A stretch of DNA of 64,000 nt from Bacteroidota bacterium (GCA_009773165.1 WOUZ01000012.1:31766-95765); one strand, 5' to 3'; positions 43,976 through 53,702 are shown, counted from the stretch's first letter. A program made the numbers and translations. Notes: generated by a model from the letters alone, not told the origin.

Positions 43976-46609
43976 ATGTTATCAATTTTAAGAAATTCTA
44001 TAAAAAAGAAGTTGATAGCCATACAAGTTGTCACTTCAGCCATTTTGCTGTTTTTGTTTGCTGTAACCTACATTTCATTGGAGGTTCAGGACTATAAATC
44101 AACGCTTAAGGATGAGTTGAGTGCAGCTGCAAACGTGATCGTTTATAATGCAATACCAGCGTTGACTTTTCAGGATCCTTTCGAAGCAGCTAAAGCTTTA
44201 GAGGCAATGTCGGGTTATGATAATTTGTTGAATGCGTGGATAGTGGATACAAATGCATTTGTTTTCGCATCTTATTCAAAGTATCCTGACCTGCCGTTTG
44301 ATTTTGATGTTAGGCAAACTGAAATCTTCAAAATTTCTTCAAATGAAATCATTTTTTCGAAAGACATTATGAATGAAGGCATTGCATTAGGTACATTATT
44401 TTTTAGAATAGATAAAGCTGAATATCACCAAAAAATAGGAAGGGTTATCCTTGTTGCAGTACTTGTAATGTTGATTGGTTTTTTTGTGAGTTTATTCATG
44501 GCAAATTATTCCCAAAGGGCTATTTCAGTCCCTATTATCCGTTTGAAGACAACCTTTGAAAGACTTAAAACCGATAAAGATTTCAGTATAAGAGTTAAAA
44601 AGAGAAGCGATGATGAAATAGGGCAATTGTATGATGGATTTAATTCACTTGCTTCTGAAATCCAGTTTTATGGTGATCACCTCGAAATGCTTGTAAAAGA
44701 ACGAACTCATGACCTAGAGCAGGCCAATCAACAATTAAAAGAAACCTCAACTGCTTTTGAGCAAATGAATTATGCGCTAAAGGATGAGATCAACCAACGA
44801 ATTAAGTTTGAGATGGACCTCAAGGCTTCAGAGGAGAAAATGAGAATAATATTGCAAACGATGGAAGAGGGTGTTGCTGTATACACATCAGAACAAATCA
44901 TGTTTGTGAATGCCGCATTTTGCCGGTTGTTAGGTTACAAGGAAGAGGATTTTGTCGGGAAATCAACAGCTGTTATATCTTCACAGATCATTCATCCTGA
45001 AGATTTTTCAGCAGTAAATGAAGCAGCTGAATCTACCTTGAATTACAAAGAAATTCACCGAATGGAATACCGTTACCTTCATAAAGATGGTACAATCGTT
45101 TGGGTTTCAGGTGTCCCGGCAATTATTCCCTGGGGAAATGAGGAGGCCATAATTGCTACTGTTGTTGATATCACTCAGCATAAAAAAGATAAAAATGAGC
45201 TTTTGGCAGCAAAGGTGGTGGCAGAAGCAGCCAATAAAGCTAAGAGTACTTTTTTAGCAAATATGTCGCATGAGATACGCACACCTATGAACGCTGTTCT
45301 TGGCTATTCTCAAATTTTACAGCATGACACAAGCCTGAACAAAAATCAGAAACAATTTGTAAATTCTATCAACAGGAGCGGAGAGCATTTATTATCGCTC
45401 ATTAATGATATTCTTGATATGTCAAAGATTGAAGCCGGAAGGGTACAACTCATCCTCAATGCGTTCAAAACTAGTGATCTGGCAAGAGATGTTATGGACT
45501 TCTTTAAAATAAAAGCGGATGAGAAGAAGTTAAAACTTGAAGTTTCGGTAGCTGATGATATTCCTCAAGTGATTCTTGCCGACCAGAACAGGGTTCGACA
45601 GATTATTATCAATTTGGTTGGTAACGCGTTGAAATTCAGTCATAAGGGTACTGTATCCTGCAGCTTGATCCTGTTAGCAGAAAATAAATTAAAAATAGAA
45701 GTGAAAGACCAGGGTAGTGGAATACCTTTAAATTTACAAGAAAAGATTTTTGAACCTTTTGAGCAAATCAACCGCGATGGCAGCAATGTGGGAGGAACAG
45801 GTTTGGGCTTGTCTATCAGTCGTAAGCTGGCACGCCTAATGGGTGGTGATATCACCGTAAGTAGTATTGCTGACGAAGGATCAACTTTCTGCTTCAGTTT
45901 TGAGTTTAGGGAAGCCCCCGCGTCTGCCATCATTAAAACTGAAACAAAACAAAGGGTGATAAAGCTGGCTAAAGAGTCGGAAAAAACCAAAGTACTGGTA
46001 ATTGATGACAAACCGCTTAACAGGGATGTGGTGAAGAACATGTTACAACCTCTTGGTTTTGAAATAGCTGAAGCCGAAGACGGTGCACAGGGCGTGAAGC
46101 TTTTCGAAGAGTGGAGTCCGGATATTGTCATAATGGATATTGTGATGCCAGTGATGGATGGAAAAGAGGCAACCAAAGTAATACGCAAATTGGAAAAAGG
46201 TAAAAATGCTGTAATTATAGCAGTTACTGCAAGCGCACTCGACGAGGAGAGAGCTGAAATTCTTAGTCTTGGAGTTGATGATTTTGTAAGAAAACCATTT
46301 CATGAATCCGAGCTTCTTGATTCGTTGAAAACATTTGGTCAGTTGAAGTATATATATGATGTTGAAGATGAAACGGATAATGATTTTTCTACCGTACAAA
46401 TTGAAGATTACAAAAAGGAAATTGAGAAACTTGACCCCGCCTTAATGCGCTTGCTAAGTAATGCATTGATAATTGGAGATATGGATGTGCTACAAAAGAT
46501 TATCAATAAAATGAAGGTTGAATATTTAGGGCTTGCAAACTATATGGAATCATTACTTAATGATTTTAAAATGGATGAAATCAATGATCTGGTAAATCTT
46601 AAAATGTAA
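43976..46609 (+). CDS. Transmembrane hybrid histidine kinase (CHASE-like, HAMP, PAS, HisKA, HATPase, REC)
   Basis: 877 aa. TM1 (~12-34); a periplasmic domain of ~130 residues with the CHASE8-like AANVIVYNAIPALTFQDP and ALEAMSGYDNLLNAWIVD pattern; TM2 (~160-185); HAMP; coiled coil; PAS (~285-405); HisKA MSHEIRTPMNAVLGYSQIL (H near 431); HATPase NLVGNALKFSHKG, DQGSGIP and GGTGLGLSISRKLA; REC with IVIMDIVMPVMDG (Asp near 720) and VRKPFHESEL; and a ~70-residue helical C-terminus. CHASE8-type sensor kinases are known next to YfiR-like proteins. It begins 11 bp after the yfiR-like gene and ends 6 bp before the next kinase, so this is an operon. Confidence 0.92.
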   Translation: MLSILRNSIKKKLIAIQVVTSAILLFLFAVTYISLEVQDYKSTLKDELSAAANVIVYNAIPALTFQDPFEAAKALEAMSGYDNLLNAWIVDTNAFVFASYSKYPDLPFDFDVRQTEIFKISSNEIIFSKDIMNEGIALGTLFFRIDKAEYHQKIGRVILVAVLVMLIGFFVSLFMANYSQRAISVPIIRLKTTFERLKTDKDFSIRVKKRSDDEIGQLYDGFNSLASEIQFYGDHLEMLVKERTHDLEQANQQLKETSTAFEQMNYALKDEINQRIKFEMDLKASEEKMRIILQTMEEGVAVYTSEQIMFVNAAFCRLLGYKEEDFVGKSTAVISSQIIHPEDFSAVNEAAESTLNYKEIHRMEYRYLHKDGTIVWVSGVPAIIPWGNEEAIIATVVDITQHKKDKNELLAAKVVAEAANKAKSTFLANMSHEIRTPMNAVLGYSQILQHDTSLNKNQKQFVNSINRSGEHLLSLINDILDMSKIEAGRVQLILNAFKTSDLARDVMDFFKIKADEKKLKLEVSVADDIPQVILADQNRVRQIIINLVGNALKFSHKGTVSCSLILLAENKLKIEVKDQGSGIPLNLQEKIFEPFEQINRDGSNVGGTGLGLSISRKLARLMGGDITVSSIADEGSTFCFSFEFREAPASAIIKTETKQRVIKLAKESEKTKVLVIDDKPLNRDVVKNMLQPLGFEIAEAEDGAQGVKLFEEWSPDIVIMDIVMPVMDGKEATKVIRKLEKGKNAVIIAVTASALDEERAEILSLGVDDFVRKPFHESELLDSLKTFGQLKYIYDVEDETDNDFSTVQIEDYKKEIEKLDPALMRLLSNALIIGDMDVLQKIINKMKVEYLGLANYMESLLNDFKMDEINDLVNLKM

Positions 46610-46614
46610 ATCCA

Positions 46615-47823
46615 ATGGAATCAACAGGTGTTATTCTGATCGCTGACGACAATGAAAACAACCTGAGGGTGTTAAGTACAATGCTTAGGGAGGAAGATTA
46701 TACGGTAAGAGTTGCAACAAACGGGCTTCAGGTTTTACGGAGTGTTGGCGCTTCAAAACCCGATCTTATTCTTCTGGATATTCATATGCCTGAAATGGAT
46801 GGCTACACTACATGCGAAAAGTTGAAAGCTGACCCCATGTTTAACGAAATTCCTGTGATCTTTATCAGTGCACTCACCGAAACCTTCAACAAGGTGAAAG
46901 CTTTTGAAACGGGTGCTGTGGATTATATTACCAAACCTTTTCAGGTAGAGGAAGTGAAAATGAGGGTCAGAACACACCTTTTGCTTCGCAGAAGAAGTCT
47001 TGAGCTTGAGAACGCCATAGCCGATCTAAAAAGTGTTCAGTTGAAACTGGTTGAGGCTGAGAAAATGGCCTCCCTGGGTGTTTTGTCAGCAGGTATTGCA
47101 CACGAGATAAATAACCCAATCAATTTTGTTTATGCCGGTGTAAACAGTCTTATAAAAAACTTCAACGAACTTCAGAAGGCAATGGACGCTGTTTTGCAAT
47201 ATGCTTTTCAATGCCCGGAAGCAGCGAAAGAAATTAACGCAATTTGCGATAAACACAGGCTGCCAGAAAGATTGAATACGATTCCCATGCTTGCTAATGA
47301 TATTAAAACCGGTGCACAGCGAACCACTGAAATTGTAAAAGGCCTGCGTCTTTTTACGCGCTCCGATCAGGAGGAGAAAGCATTGTCGAACGTTGTTGAC
47401 TCAATGGAGGCAGCATTATTACTCTTAAAGAATCAATATAAGTCGAAAGCTGAGATCATCCGTCAATATGATGAAAATATCCCTGCAATCAAGTGTTATC
47501 CGGGTCAACTCACTCAGGCACTGGTAAATATACTCCACAATGCAATAGATGCAATAAAGGATAAAGGGACAATCACTATCAGTCTTCAACATCATGAGCC
47601 TTTATTGCTGATCTGCATTTCAGATACCGGAAGTGGAATTCCGGACCATCTGGTGTCGAAAATATTTGATCCTTTTTTTACTACCAAGGCTGTTGGAGGA
47701 GGTATGGGGCTTGGTTTATCAATTACTCATGGAATAATTGGTAAACATGAGGGAACAATCCGGGTGGAAAGTAAGGTAGGATCGGGAACCAGCTTTTTTA
47801 TTGAATTACCCACTGGTTTTTAG
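46615..47823 (+). CDS. Response regulator-histidine kinase (REC-HisKA-HATPase)
   Basis: A 402-aa soluble protein. N-terminal REC: ILIADDNENNLRVL, phospho-acceptor Asp in LILLDIHMPEMDGY (~56), and DYITKPFQVEE. Then a coiled linker and a kinase with H163 in SAGIAHEINNPINFVYAG, ATP site NILHNAIDAI, DTGSGIP and GGMGLGLSITHGI. The HEINNPxNF form is that of NtrB-like/HisKA kinases often wired to REC domains. No DNA-binding domain. Probably relays phosphate from the membrane kinase encoded 6 bp upstream. Confidence 0.92.
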   Translation: MESTGVILIADDNENNLRVLSTMLREEDYTVRVATNGLQVLRSVGASKPDLILLDIHMPEMDGYTTCEKLKADPMFNEIPVIFISALTETFNKVKAFETGAVDYITKPFQVEEVKMRVRTHLLLRRRSLELENAIADLKSVQLKLVEAEKMASLGVLSAGIAHEINNPINFVYAGVNSLIKNFNELQKAMDAVLQYAFQCPEAAKEINAICDKHRLPERLNTIPMLANDIKTGAQRTTEIVKGLRLFTRSDQEEKALSNVVDSMEAALLLLKNQYKSKAEIIRQYDENIPAIKCYPGQLTQALVNILHNAIDAIKDKGTITISLQHHEPLLLICISDTGSGIPDHLVSKIFDPFFTTKAVGGGMGLGLSITHGIIGKHEGTIRVESKVGSGTSFFIELPTGF

Positions 47824-47828
47824 GAATA

Positions 47829-47836
47829 TATTTTTG
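47829..47836 (+). promoter_or_regulatory. -7 element ahead of the third kinase gene
   Basis: TATTTTTG (TAnnTTTG), just after the previous stop. It would give a ~65-nt leader and allow separate expression of the last kinase. Confidence 0.4.
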
Positions 47837-47853
47837 ACTTTAAAATGAAATCA

Positions 47854-47867
47854 ATGTAATTTTACAT
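47854..47867 (+). repeat. 14-bp palindrome, possible operator
   Basis: ATGTAA-TT-TTACAT is perfectly self-complementary apart from the central two bases. It lies in the 85-bp gap before the third kinase gene, ~18 bp after a -7 element, where a repressor could act. Confidence 0.4.
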
Positions 47868-47908
47868 CAATAATCTATCATTTTTCAGACCACAAAAGAA
47901 CAAACAAA

Positions 47909-49534
47909 ATGAATGAATCCGACACCTTTAAATACAGCATTCTGTATGTTGATGACGAAGAGATAAATCTGCGTGTTTTCAGAGCAACATTCGAAGACGA
48001 ATTCAGAGTTTTCACGGCAATCAATGGGGAACAGGGACTTGATATCTTCAAAGATAATAAAATAGATCACATCATTACCGACCAACGAATGCCTGAGATG
48101 ACAGGGATTGAATTCCTGAAAAAAATCATCGACCTTAACCCCGAACCAAACCGGATTTTACTCACAGGATTCAGTGATTTTGAAGCCCTGAGCTCAGCTG
48201 TAAATGAAGGAAAGATTTATCAATACATCAACAAGCCCTGGGATGAATCTGAGTTAAAACCTGTTATATATCAAGCACTTGAAGCTTACTACATTAAGAA
48301 GGAAAATCAGATGCTGACTAAAGCGCTCAAAGAAAAAAATAGTTTACTGGAGCGTGAAATCAATCATAAGAATGAGGTAATGAATCAGCTTAGGCAATCG
48401 GAGCAAGAGCTCAGAACGGCAAAAGAAAAAGCTGAAGAAAGCGACAAGCTAAAAACCTCATTTCTTAACAATATGTCACATGAGATTCGTACGCCCCTTA
48501 ATGGAATTGTCGGGTTCTCTGAACTTTTGTGCGATGAGGATCTTCAACACGAAGAGCGAAAGGTATTTTATGCATATATCGAACGAAATAGTCGCGACCT
48601 TACAGAAATTATTTCGAAGGTTGTATTGCTTTCCCAGTTGGAATCAGGGATGGAGAAATTAATACTTGAGGTTACTGACGGCAAAAAAATTCTTCTGGAT
48701 GTCTTCAATGAATTTGCACAGCTTTTTTCATCACCCAGACTACGCTTTCAGTTTCATTATCTCATGCCTGAAAATGAAACAACACTTATTGTAGATAAAT
48801 GCAAAATTCGTGAGATTGCTTTTCAACTTCTCGAAAATGCCTCTAAGTTTACGGATGAAGGTCAGATTAATATGATCATATCCAAAGTTGCTGATAAATT
48901 ACGTATCACCGTCACTGACACGGGTATTGGGATTCCCGAAGAACATATAAAAATGATTTTTGATAGATTCAGAAAAGTTGAAAGTGATTCTAACAAACTG
49001 TATCGTGGTAACGGCCTGGGTTTGTCAATAGTCAAAGCCTATGTCAAGCTTTGGGGCGGACAAATCGATGTTAAATCGAAGCCAGGGTCTGGCTCTGAGT
49101 TTATTGTGGAAATTCCCTATATCCCTGCTAATAATGAAGCTTTTCAAGATCAGGCATTGTTTACTCAACAGGAGAAAATTCACAATATCCTTATAGTGGA
49201 GGATGAAGAGGATAACCTTGATTACCTGAAACTTATTTTCCGTAATACAAAAGCAAAACTGTTTTTTGCCCGTAACGGGGAGGAGGCTGTGGAAGTGTGC
49301 ATAAAAAATCCTCAGATTCACCTGGTATTAATGGACCTGAAAATGCCGGTAATGGATGGCTTTGAAGCTACACGAATCATCAAAAAAATGTCACCTACTT
49401 CTGTTGTCATTGCTCAAAGTGCTTATGCATTTGATGAAGACCGTAAAAGAGCCATGGATGCCGGTTGTAGAGACTTTATTGTGAAACCTCTGACAAAGAA
49501 TAAGATAGAACAAATTATTTCTTCGGTAAATTAA
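47909..49534 (+). CDS. REC-HisKA-HATPase-REC hybrid kinase
   Basis: A 541-aa soluble protein. REC1: ILYVDDEEINLRVF, Asp near 58 in HIITDQRMPEMTG, then LLTGFSDFEA and YQYINKPW, a form typical of RpfG-like receivers. A coiled coil leads to HisKA with NNMSHEIRTPLNGIVGFSELL (H near 191), HATPase QLLENASKFTDEG, DTGIGIPE, GNGLGLSIVKAYVKLWGG. REC2: ILIVEDEEDNLDYLKL, VLMDLKMPVMDG (Asp near 476), VIAQSAYA, FIVKPLTK. It completes a set of three phosphorelay proteins with no transcription factor. The stop is 1 bp from the convergent T9SS cargo gene. Confidence 0.92.
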   Translation: MNESDTFKYSILYVDDEEINLRVFRATFEDEFRVFTAINGEQGLDIFKDNKIDHIITDQRMPEMTGIEFLKKIIDLNPEPNRILLTGFSDFEALSSAVNEGKIYQYINKPWDESELKPVIYQALEAYYIKKENQMLTKALKEKNSLLEREINHKNEVMNQLRQSEQELRTAKEKAEESDKLKTSFLNNMSHEIRTPLNGIVGFSELLCDEDLQHEERKVFYAYIERNSRDLTEIISKVVLLSQLESGMEKLILEVTDGKKILLDVFNEFAQLFSSPRLRFQFHYLMPENETTLIVDKCKIREIAFQLLENASKFTDEGQINMIISKVADKLRITVTDTGIGIPEEHIKMIFDRFRKVESDSNKLYRGNGLGLSIVKAYVKLWGGQIDVKSKPGSGSEFIVEIPYIPANNEAFQDQALFTQQEKIHNILIVEDEEDNLDYLKLIFRNTKAKLFFARNGEEAVEVCIKNPQIHLVLMDLKMPVMDGFEATRIIKKMSPTSVVIAQSAYAFDEDRKRAMDAGCRDFIVKPLTKNKIEQIISSVN

Positions 49535-49535
49535 C

Positions 49536-51086
49536 TCAGTAAAACAGCATAACTGTATTGCTCAACGTATATTCCAGGCCAGCTTGATCCTTATATCTGA
49601 GGAGATAAACATAAGCGCCTCTTTGTTGTAATTTGCCGTTGGCTCTCCCGTCCCAGCCATACTTTGGCTCTTCTGTTTCCCATAGCAGCCCTCCCCAACG
49701 GTCGAATATCTGAAAACGATAGCCAACACTGTTGTAGAAATCAGAAATTGGTTTAAAAGTAGTGTTTTTCGACTCCGTGCTCAGTGGGTTAAAAGCATTA
49801 GGTAAGATGGGGGTGTAATCCAATTGTAATTGCAAAATATTTGAATTCGAATTGTAATCTTCGCCAACTGCATTAATCCGGTATTTCAAAGCAATTTCTT
49901 TGCTTGGCAACGAATTAAGATCATCGCTGTAAGTGGTAACTGAAGCTCCGAGCCTTTCAATTCTCTCCCATTCTTCTTCTCCCTGCTTGCGCCAAATTTC
50001 GTAATCGTTAACTGCCCATCCTACATAGTGATTCCAATTGAGATTTACGTTGGAGTTGTCATTGATGCTACCATTTAGCAATATGGTACGATGCTCACCA
50101 ACACCATTTATTTCGTCTGCGCAATTGTTTTTTGAGAAAACTTCATAATAATATGCATCAGCTGAGGTTGCAACGTCATCATCTAAAAGTTGAGGCGAAG
50201 ATTCAGGAAAATTTAGTTGAAGTTCAACAGGAGTTTCTGACGGCTCAATCCTGCGCTTTAAATATGCGTCAGAGCAAAGATACACATCTGGAATGTTTGC
50301 ATTAATGCTTACAGAACCATCATCATTTACCGAGACACTGTTTATAGATGGTGGCTGTGGCTGAGGATCAGGTGGTGTTGTATAGCTGACAGTATTTGAA
50401 ATCGCACGTGGGTTAGGGTAATTGTCAGAAACGGCCTCTATAAAATAAGAATAGGTTTTGTCGGGATCGACTCCTGTATGATGATAGGCATAAACATTTG
50501 TCGTGGCCGTTATGGGAATATTTGCTCCACCTGTTAGCTCTGTTCCAACAATTTCAAGATCAGATGTTTGTATTGTGTCAATTGGCCACATACCAGTTGC
50601 AGGATCAGTTTCAGCCCAAATTATGTAAGATGAAGCATTTCCGGTAATATGATATTCGGTGAACCTGATTGTATTGGTATGAGCGCACAAAATATGATCG
50701 ATATCTGGTTTAAGATGGATTGTCTGGTATATCTCCTCTGATGTAGCTGTTTCTTGGGTTGGTCCTAAAGGCTCTATACTCCACAATAAACTTACAGAAT
50801 AAATGCATCGCCGTATATCACTTGGAGCATTTTGATCAACCCAAACACGCATATCACGATTAACAGTTTCCATTAATTCGTTGATGCCGCTGTCATTAAC
50901 TCGATAAATTTTAAAGGCCCTAATGTAATAATTACCCTCTTCTTGAGACCAATGAACCCAAACTCCATTATTAGTTCCAAAATCTACACTTACACCCCTC
51001 AAAACAGGAGGTGGAGGCTGCTGTGCTTTTATGCTATAACTTACTACAACCAAAAAGCATACTAAAAGGAACTGAGCTATTTTCAT
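49536..51086 (-). CDS. Secreted protein with fibronectin III-like modules and T9SS type B (CHU_C) tail
   Basis: 516 aa. Signal peptide core FLLVCFLVVVSYSIKAQ. The body has several fibronectin III-like modules, for example SYFIEAVSDNYPNPRAISNTV and LKYRINAVGEDYNSNSNIL. The last ~85 residues are a gliding-motility-type CHU_C domain: LPNAFNPLSTESKN, YRFQIFDRWGGLLWET, GWDGRANGKLQQRGAYVYLL and TLSNTVMLFY. Type B cargo is exported by T9SS and often needs a PorP/SprF partner, which is not adjacent here. No enzymatic motif was recognised; a surface adhesin is likely. Confidence 0.87.
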   Translation of the reverse strand: MKIAQFLLVCFLVVVSYSIKAQQPPPPVLRGVSVDFGTNNGVWVHWSQEEGNYYIRAFKIYRVNDSGINELMETVNRDMRVWVDQNAPSDIRRCIYSVSLLWSIEPLGPTQETATSEEIYQTIHLKPDIDHILCAHTNTIRFTEYHITGNASSYIIWAETDPATGMWPIDTIQTSDLEIVGTELTGGANIPITATTNVYAYHHTGVDPDKTYSYFIEAVSDNYPNPRAISNTVSYTTPPDPQPQPPSINSVSVNDDGSVSINANIPDVYLCSDAYLKRRIEPSETPVELQLNFPESSPQLLDDDVATSADAYYYEVFSKNNCADEINGVGEHRTILLNGSINDNSNVNLNWNHYVGWAVNDYEIWRKQGEEEWERIERLGASVTTYSDDLNSLPSKEIALKYRINAVGEDYNSNSNILQLQLDYTPILPNAFNPLSTESKNTTFKPISDFYNSVGYRFQIFDRWGGLLWETEEPKYGWDGRANGKLQQRGAYVYLLRYKDQAGLEYTLSNTVMLFY

Positions 51087-51158
51087 TAATTCTCTTTTTT
51101 CAGAAAGTAATTATTCTCTATTTTGCCAAAAGATCAATTATATTATAATCCAAAACAC

Positions 51159-52451
51159 TTACCCCTCAGCTCCCACAACCACCGTAACCATTTCGTCAGG
51201 GTTGAGGTACAATTGCGCCAGACGGTTTAGTTCCATGCTGCTGATAGCATTTATAGCTTTCAGGCTTTCAACAAAATAGTTCATTCCTGAACGACTTTCC
51301 AATGTCACCCTAAACTTGTCAGCCTGATTGTAAACGCCATCCAACGAACGAAGGTAAGTGCCTGTAAGGTAATTCTTTACTAATGTAAGTTCCTGCTCAC
51401 TTACTAACTCTTCACGTAAACGATTCAACTCATTTTTTATTTCCTGAAGGGTTTGTTTTGTGACAGCTATCCCAACTTCTGTTGCTATCGTAAAACCGGT
51501 AGCTTTTCGCAGAGGTGAAACCATAGAGTTGATGCCGTAAGTATAGCCTTTATCTTCACGGATATTGGCCATCAATCGTGATCCGAAATACCCTCCCAGA
51601 ATTGTATTCAATACAAGAAACCCGAAATAGTCGGGGTGCGAACGCAGCATCACAGGCCTTCCCATCATGATGGCCGACTGAAGTGAATGTTCTTTTGATT
51701 GAAAAATTGATTCAGGGTGAAATTGGTTTGTGTGCTCAAAATCAGCTGCTATACCCGATTCGGGCCAACTTTCCCCAAAGTGCTTTTCAATCTGCTGGAT
51801 CATTTTGTCGGTTATCGGACCGCTTATCACCATTTTTGTGCCCGATGGTTTGAGGTAACTTTCGTGAAAGGCTTTTAGGTCGGCAGTTTCAAGCAGATCA
51901 AAATCTTTTTCTGATGCCACTTTTCCATAGGTAGTGCCCTCACCATAGAGTCGGGCAGTAAAAATCCTGTTGGCAAGGTGCTTGTTTTTACGGCTGCTGA
52001 CCATAAAATCCTGCTTCTGCCGCTGATTGAAAATCTTGAAATTACGTTCCTTGAAAAGGGGCTCTTTCAATATGTTATCAACGATAGGCAACATCGAAGC
52101 TAAACTTTTATCCAAACAGTAAAGCGAAAGATAGCATTGATCTTTAGTAGTTTGCAAGTCAAGGTAAGCTCCGTGATAGTCTATCTTTGCGTTGATCGCT
52201 CCAACGCTGTATTTTTGACTTCCTTCTCTCATCATTCTTGTTGATGTGCTGGCAACCAATGCTTTTTGTTGGTATGCACTTCCTGCATCAAAAACCATAT
52301 CAAATCGCAGTGCTTGCTGTGTCGTATCGTTGAAACAGAACAATTCAATGCCATTTGATAATTTCAATGCCTTGGGTTCAAGCAGCTTCAAGTCGCTCAC
52401 CTGTAGTATTTCTGGTGCAGCAGTGCGGAGTATATCAGTTTTTTCAGTCAT
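51159..52451 (-). CDS. M16-family peptidase-like subunit, non-catalytic
   Basis: 430 aa with the M16 fold: LSNGIELFCFNDT, DMVFDAGSAYQQ, and the later half with RSHPDYFGFLVLNTILGGYFGSRLMANIREDKGYTYGI, the classic C-terminal M16 motif. The zinc motif HxxEH is missing (TSTRMMREGSQKY is at that position), so it is the inactive partner. It overlaps the catalytic subunit gene by 8 bp. Such pairs form heterodimeric zinc peptidases that degrade peptides in the envelope or cytoplasm. No signal peptide on either subunit. Confidence 0.9.
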   Translation of the reverse strand: MTEKTDILRTAAPEILQVSDLKLLEPKALKLSNGIELFCFNDTTQQALRFDMVFDAGSAYQQKALVASTSTRMMREGSQKYSVGAINAKIDYHGAYLDLQTTKDQCYLSLYCLDKSLASMLPIVDNILKEPLFKERNFKIFNQRQKQDFMVSSRKNKHLANRIFTARLYGEGTTYGKVASEKDFDLLETADLKAFHESYLKPSGTKMVISGPITDKMIQQIEKHFGESWPESGIAADFEHTNQFHPESIFQSKEHSLQSAIMMGRPVMLRSHPDYFGFLVLNTILGGYFGSRLMANIREDKGYTYGINSMVSPLRKATGFTIATEVGIAVTKQTLQEIKNELNRLREELVSEQELTLVKNYLTGTYLRSLDGVYNQADKFRVTLESRSGMNYFVESLKAINAISSMELNRLAQLYLNPDEMVTVVVGAEG

Positions 52452-53685
52452 TTTCTTTTCGGTAATGGAGGGTGCTGCAATTAGTTTCTGTCATCAATTG
52501 ATTGACAACGCTATGTATTTGAGCTGCAGTTACTTTACGGTAGCGTTTTGTCATTGTGTTAATGAGTTCTGTGTCACCCATATGCGTGTAAAAGGCCAGA
52601 TTCATTGCTTTGTGCAACACCGAAATATCAGAAAAAACCTGACCGGAAACGACCCTGTTTTTTACTTTTCGTAATTCGTTTGCTGAAGGTGGTTTTTGCA
52701 GAAATAATTGCAGCTGTTCGCTGAGAGCTTTTTCTGCTTTCTCAAACGGTACACCATCCATTACCTTGCCTGAAACCACGAGCAACCCAGGGTCGATATC
52801 GCCTGTCACAAAGGCGCTTATCTCGGCAAATAAGCCTTTTTTTAATACCAGTTCTTTAAAAAGTGGTGATGATTGTCCTGAGCCTAAGAGATCGCTGATA
52901 AGATCTGTTGTTTCATAATCGGGATCGTTTTTGGCACACATATGCCAAACTTTGTAGATGGCATGTGCAGGAACAGCACGGAAAACTTCTAAAAATCTTT
53001 TTTCTGTTTGTTGTGGCTCAGTGGGCAAATTCCTCAGCCGTAAAGGTCCGGCAGGAATAGGGGCAAACCATTTCTCAGCAAGTGCGCGCACCTCATCGGG
53101 TGTAACATCGCCTGCCACTGCAACAATTGCATTGTTGGGGTTATAAAAACGGGAATAAAATTCCTTGACATCATCTAAAGTTGCACTTTCGATATGAGCA
53201 ATATCCTTACCGATTGTATTCCATTGATAGGGATGTGCTTTGTAAGCCAAGGGTTTAAGTAGAAGCCACACATCACCATAAGGTTGATTCAAATAGTTCT
53301 GCCTGAACTCCTCCACCACAACCTGACGCTGAACCTCAAGGCTTTTGGGTGAAAAAGCCAGACTGAGCATGCGATCCGATTCAAGCCAAAAAGCAGTCTC
53401 GATGTTTTGTTTGGGCAAAGTGAGGTAATAATTCGTGTAGTCGCTGTTGGTGAAGGCATTATTTTCTCCACCAGCTACCTGAAGCGGCTCATCGTAGCGA
53501 GATATATTAATGGATCCCCCAAACATCAGATGCTCAAACAGATGAGCAAAACCTGTTTTATCGGGTTGTTCGTCGCGTGCGCCAACATCATAAAGGATAT
53601 TCATGGCAACAATGGGGGTAGTTGGGTCGTGATGAACCACAAAACGTAACCCGTTGGCAAGTGTAAATGTGTTGTATTTTATCAT
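52444..53685 (-). CDS. M16-family zinc metallopeptidase, catalytic subunit
   Basis: About 413 aa from the ATG at 53685. The zinc motif is H48-L-F-E51-H52 in GFAHLFEHLMFGGS, with the distal Glu in QVVVEEFRQNYLNQP. The C-terminal M16 half includes LGSGQSSPLFKELVLKKGLF. The frame runs up to 53715, but a -7 element lies at 53703-53710 inside that extension, and the usual M16 start is near MIKYNTFTLANGLRFVV. Its 3' end overlaps the non-catalytic partner by 8 bp. No signal peptide. Confidence 0.92.
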   Translation of the reverse strand: MIKYNTFTLANGLRFVVHHDPTTPIVAMNILYDVGARDEQPDKTGFAHLFEHLMFGGSINISRYDEPLQVAGGENNAFTNSDYTNYYLTLPKQNIETAFWLESDRMLSLAFSPKSLEVQRQVVVEEFRQNYLNQPYGDVWLLLKPLAYKAHPYQWNTIGKDIAHIESATLDDVKEFYSRFYNPNNAIVAVAGDVTPDEVRALAEKWFAPIPAGPLRLRNLPTEPQQTEKRFLEVFRAVPAHAIYKVWHMCAKNDPDYETTDLISDLLGSGQSSPLFKELVLKKGLFAEISAFVTGDIDPGLLVVSGKVMDGVPFEKAEKALSEQLQLFLQKPPSANELRKVKNRVVSGQVFSDISVLHKAMNLAFYTHMGDTELINTMTKRYRKVTAAQIHSVVNQLMTETNCSTLHYRKEND

Positions 53686-53702
53686 ACGTATAGCTAGGCC
53701 TG

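Noticed and set aside
45640..46188. 182-codon frame antisense to the hybrid kinase gene
   Set aside because: It lies opposite the HATPase-REC region, whose motifs are fully conserved; the antisense protein has no recognisable feature.
47909..49534. Third kinase as a DNA-binding output regulator of the TonB/YfiR cluster
   Set aside because: After the HATPase the C-terminal domain is a receiver (DEEDN, MDLKMP, KP motifs), with no HTH downstream.
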